NCBI RefSeq assembly: GCF_905475395.1
Contig: NC_058341.1
Span: 71,917,597-71,981,596 of the forward strand
Length of the DNA stretch: 64,000 nucleotides
DNA from: Chrysoperla carnea
Taxonomy: Eukaryota > Arthropoda > Insecta > Neuroptera > Chrysopidae
Direction: 5' to 3'
A program made the translations under genes and the position numbers. A model generated the notes under the pieces. The model was not told where the DNA came from. It saw nothing but the letters and a program-made list of their open reading frames with translations, and ran no database searches. Every line of letters begins with the position of its first letter. Position 1 is the first letter of the stretch. Shown in pieces: positions 62,592 to 64,000 of this stretch.

Positions 62592-62689
62592 ATTTAAAAT
62601 TGTCTTTACACTATTTTAAATTAAATTTTACGCTAAAGAAAACTTTAGTAGTAGGAAAATGTGCGTTCTGGGTCACTTTTGACCTAGTT

Positions 62690-62830
62690 TTCTTATATGA
62701 CCTAGTTTTCTTATAAGGGGAGGGATAACCTTGTCTGGTGACCTACATTGAACGACCTTGTCTGGTGACCTACATTGAACGACCTTGTCTGGTATCCTAG
62801 TTTTCTTATATGACCTTGTCTGGTTTGGAA
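62690..62830. repeat. Subterminal tandem repeats of element C
   Basis: TGACCTAGTTTTCTTATA occurs twice, then CCTTGTCTGGTGACCTACATTGAACGA about 2.5 times. Confidence 0.85.
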
Positions 62831-62974
62831 TACATTATGATGAGGTCAATGAACTGATGTAATTCTCCAACAATGGCATACTTCAACAATGACAACCTTC
62901 TTGCTGAGAAGTCGTTGACAACTGATGTATGTTGAGATGTTACAAGTATAGAAATATAATTTTTTTAAAAGACA

Positions 62975-63042
62975 GTAGTAGGATTTGAACGCTGGTTTCC
63001 TGGGTGTGAGTCTGATCACTTAACCACTCGGCCACAGCGGCC
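62975..63042 (-). ncRNA. tRNA-like unit in element C
   Basis: On the minus strand GCCGCTGTGGCCGAGTGGTTAAG (A box) and GCGTTCAAATCC (a good B box), then a T-run from about 62965. Almost the same as the unit at 4702. Outward facing. Confidence 0.55.
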
Positions 63043-63230
63043 TGTATAAAGAATAGCAAAAATGCTCACAAGGTAAATGAACTTGAAATGTTAATTTTAA
63101 GTAAATTAGAAGGGTAAAAAAAATTTTAAATGATACAAATATGTAAATTCATTATATACATTTTTATTAAGAAAAAAATTTTTTTTGAATGTTAAAAACA
63201 TATTACATAAGATTTTGTATTATGAAATCT

Positions 63231-63845
63231 TTAATTTTTAAATAGTCGTTTGTTTACATTATTGCTCGGCGACCAATCTTCGCTTCCACAAACATCCTCT
63301 TCTTCGATTAAATTAATGAATTCCCCTTCTTCATTCGTAGGTGATGTTATTTTTCTCAACAACCATTTCCAAGTATTCAAATTTTTCGAAAAAAGATAAA
63401 AGTTCAGTTCAATGTTATTTTCCATGCATGAATTAAAAAGAGATTCCAATGCTTTAACTCGTCCATAGGTAATGCATGCAATTAATCCATATTGTAAGTA
63501 TTTTTGCAAGCTATTCTTTTTTAAAAATACTTCAATGGCAGCATCGAAATCTAAAGATCCGTTAAATAATTCTTTAATTTTTCCAAAATGCTGATTTAGT
63601 TGGTATATGTGTTTTATTTTATATTTGATTAAACAATCAATAATGTGATGATGATTCCGTTTGACGGCCATAGATAGAAAACTTGATAGAATAAATCTAG
63701 GATATTTTCCTAAAATGTATTCTATTAGTTCAAGATTACCATATCGTAGTCCAGCAACATAAAACTTTAAATGTATTCTATATTGATTTTGATACAGTTC
63801 ATTGTTGAAGTAGTCAATTGTTAACTCTCTTAAGTCACCAATCAT
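63231..63845 (-). CDS. Ankyrin-repeat-like accessory protein
   Basis: 204 aa and intact, ATG 63845. AGLRYGNLELIEYILGKYP and MAVKRNHHHIIDCLI form the best ankyrin-like units, with another at IACITYGRVKALESL. It aligns with 3727-4374 along most of its length, so this is a family kept in the arms of these elements. Confidence 0.7.
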   Translation of the reverse strand: MIGDLRELTIDYFNNELYQNQYRIHLKFYVAGLRYGNLELIEYILGKYPRFILSSFLSMAVKRNHHHIIDCLIKYKIKHIYQLNQHFGKIKELFNGSLDFDAAIEVFLKKNSLQKYLQYGLIACITYGRVKALESLFNSCMENNIELNFYLFSKNLNTWKWLLRKITSPTNEEGEFINLIEEEDVCGSEDWSPSNNVNKRLFKN

Positions 63846-64000
63846 GATTTAAGCAAAATTATTCATTTAAAATCATATAATGCGATTTTTATAACATCAA
63901 AAAGCCTCCCCTCCTTTCCATATAATATTCAAACAGTTTAAAAGATAACATGGTTTTATGTTTTAATGAAATAATACACATTTATTATTATAAAAAAAAC

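Larger units (their letters stand above)
62647..64000 (+). mobile_element. Left end of another Polinton (element C)
   Basis: Starts AGTAGTAGGAAAATGTGCG, like AGTAGTATAAAAATGAGG of the complete element. The hexamer before it, AACTTT (62641-62646), is the expected target duplication; the partner lies outside the window. Contents: repeats, tRNA-like unit and ankyrin-like gene, mirror image of 3727-5118. It lies just upstream of the 62591 gene. Confidence 0.7.

Overview
The window reads as insect (arthropod) nuclear DNA: strongly AT-rich, with short GT-AG introns of about 55-85 nt, a Ty1/copia retrotransposon, a CR1/Jockey-type LINE, and several generations of Polinton/Maverick (adintovirus-like) DNA elements. 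I see no ordinary host housekeeping gene. A short GC-richer coding tract that resembles the nuclease region of a densovirus NS1 protein, cut apart by later insertions, would fit an insect with endogenous parvoviruses. The exact host cannot be named from this sequence.

The centrepiece is one nearly complete Polinton at 21302-40624 (about 19.3 kb). It starts with AGTAGTA, ends with the complement, and is flanked by a perfect 6-bp target duplication GGAGTT (21296-21301 and 40625-40630). Its order is: about 4.05-kb terminal inverted repeat (TIR); a short conserved arm gene (-); a spliced small gene and a spliced protein-primed DNA polymerase B (+); chromodomain integrase, a conserved protein and packaging ATPase (all -); then phospholipase A2-like/pVI-like protein, adenain-type protease, minor capsid, 48-aa micro-ORF, major capsid and a coiled-coil fibre-like protein (+); then accessory genes and the right TIR. 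The left and right halves of the core are divergently transcribed from about 30.2 kb. The right TIR is an inverted copy of the left arm joined by a fold-back template switch, and appears to have replaced an ancestral right arm that is still visible in the degraded element at 1-5118.

Left side. 1-5118 is the right arm of a decayed Polinton. 5.2-7.8 kb holds a polymerase B fragment, a two-exon gene, a small ORF and a GC-rich tract with duplicated CCAAT/CRE motifs. 7.8-20.9 kb is a composite of broken elements: dUTPase fused to a second polymerase B pseudogene by an internal deletion; a polyadenylated-RNA-derived insertion with a 391-codon ORF (13415-14757); a terminal fragment ending at 16629; and a third polymerase B pseudogene.

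Right side. 40.6-41.2 kb is the other half of the NS1-like gene. 42082-46969 is a young copia element with 5-bp duplications TGTTC. 48.7-51.7 kb carries a LINE ORF1 start plus fibre-like, integrase and ankyrin-like remnants. 53.3-62.6 kb has virus-like accessory genes (two secreted paralogues with a furin-type site, half a BIR domain, a RING/SIAH-like gene) interrupted by a LINE at about 57994-61800. 62647-64000 is the left end of yet another Polinton, with its ankyrin-like gene.

All Polinton ends here carry an outward-facing tRNA-like unit with A and B boxes and a following T-run. The ends also carry subterminal repeats rich in AGGTCA half-sites. These shared terminal modules, the small arm-gene family and the arm replacement are the most unusual features of the window.
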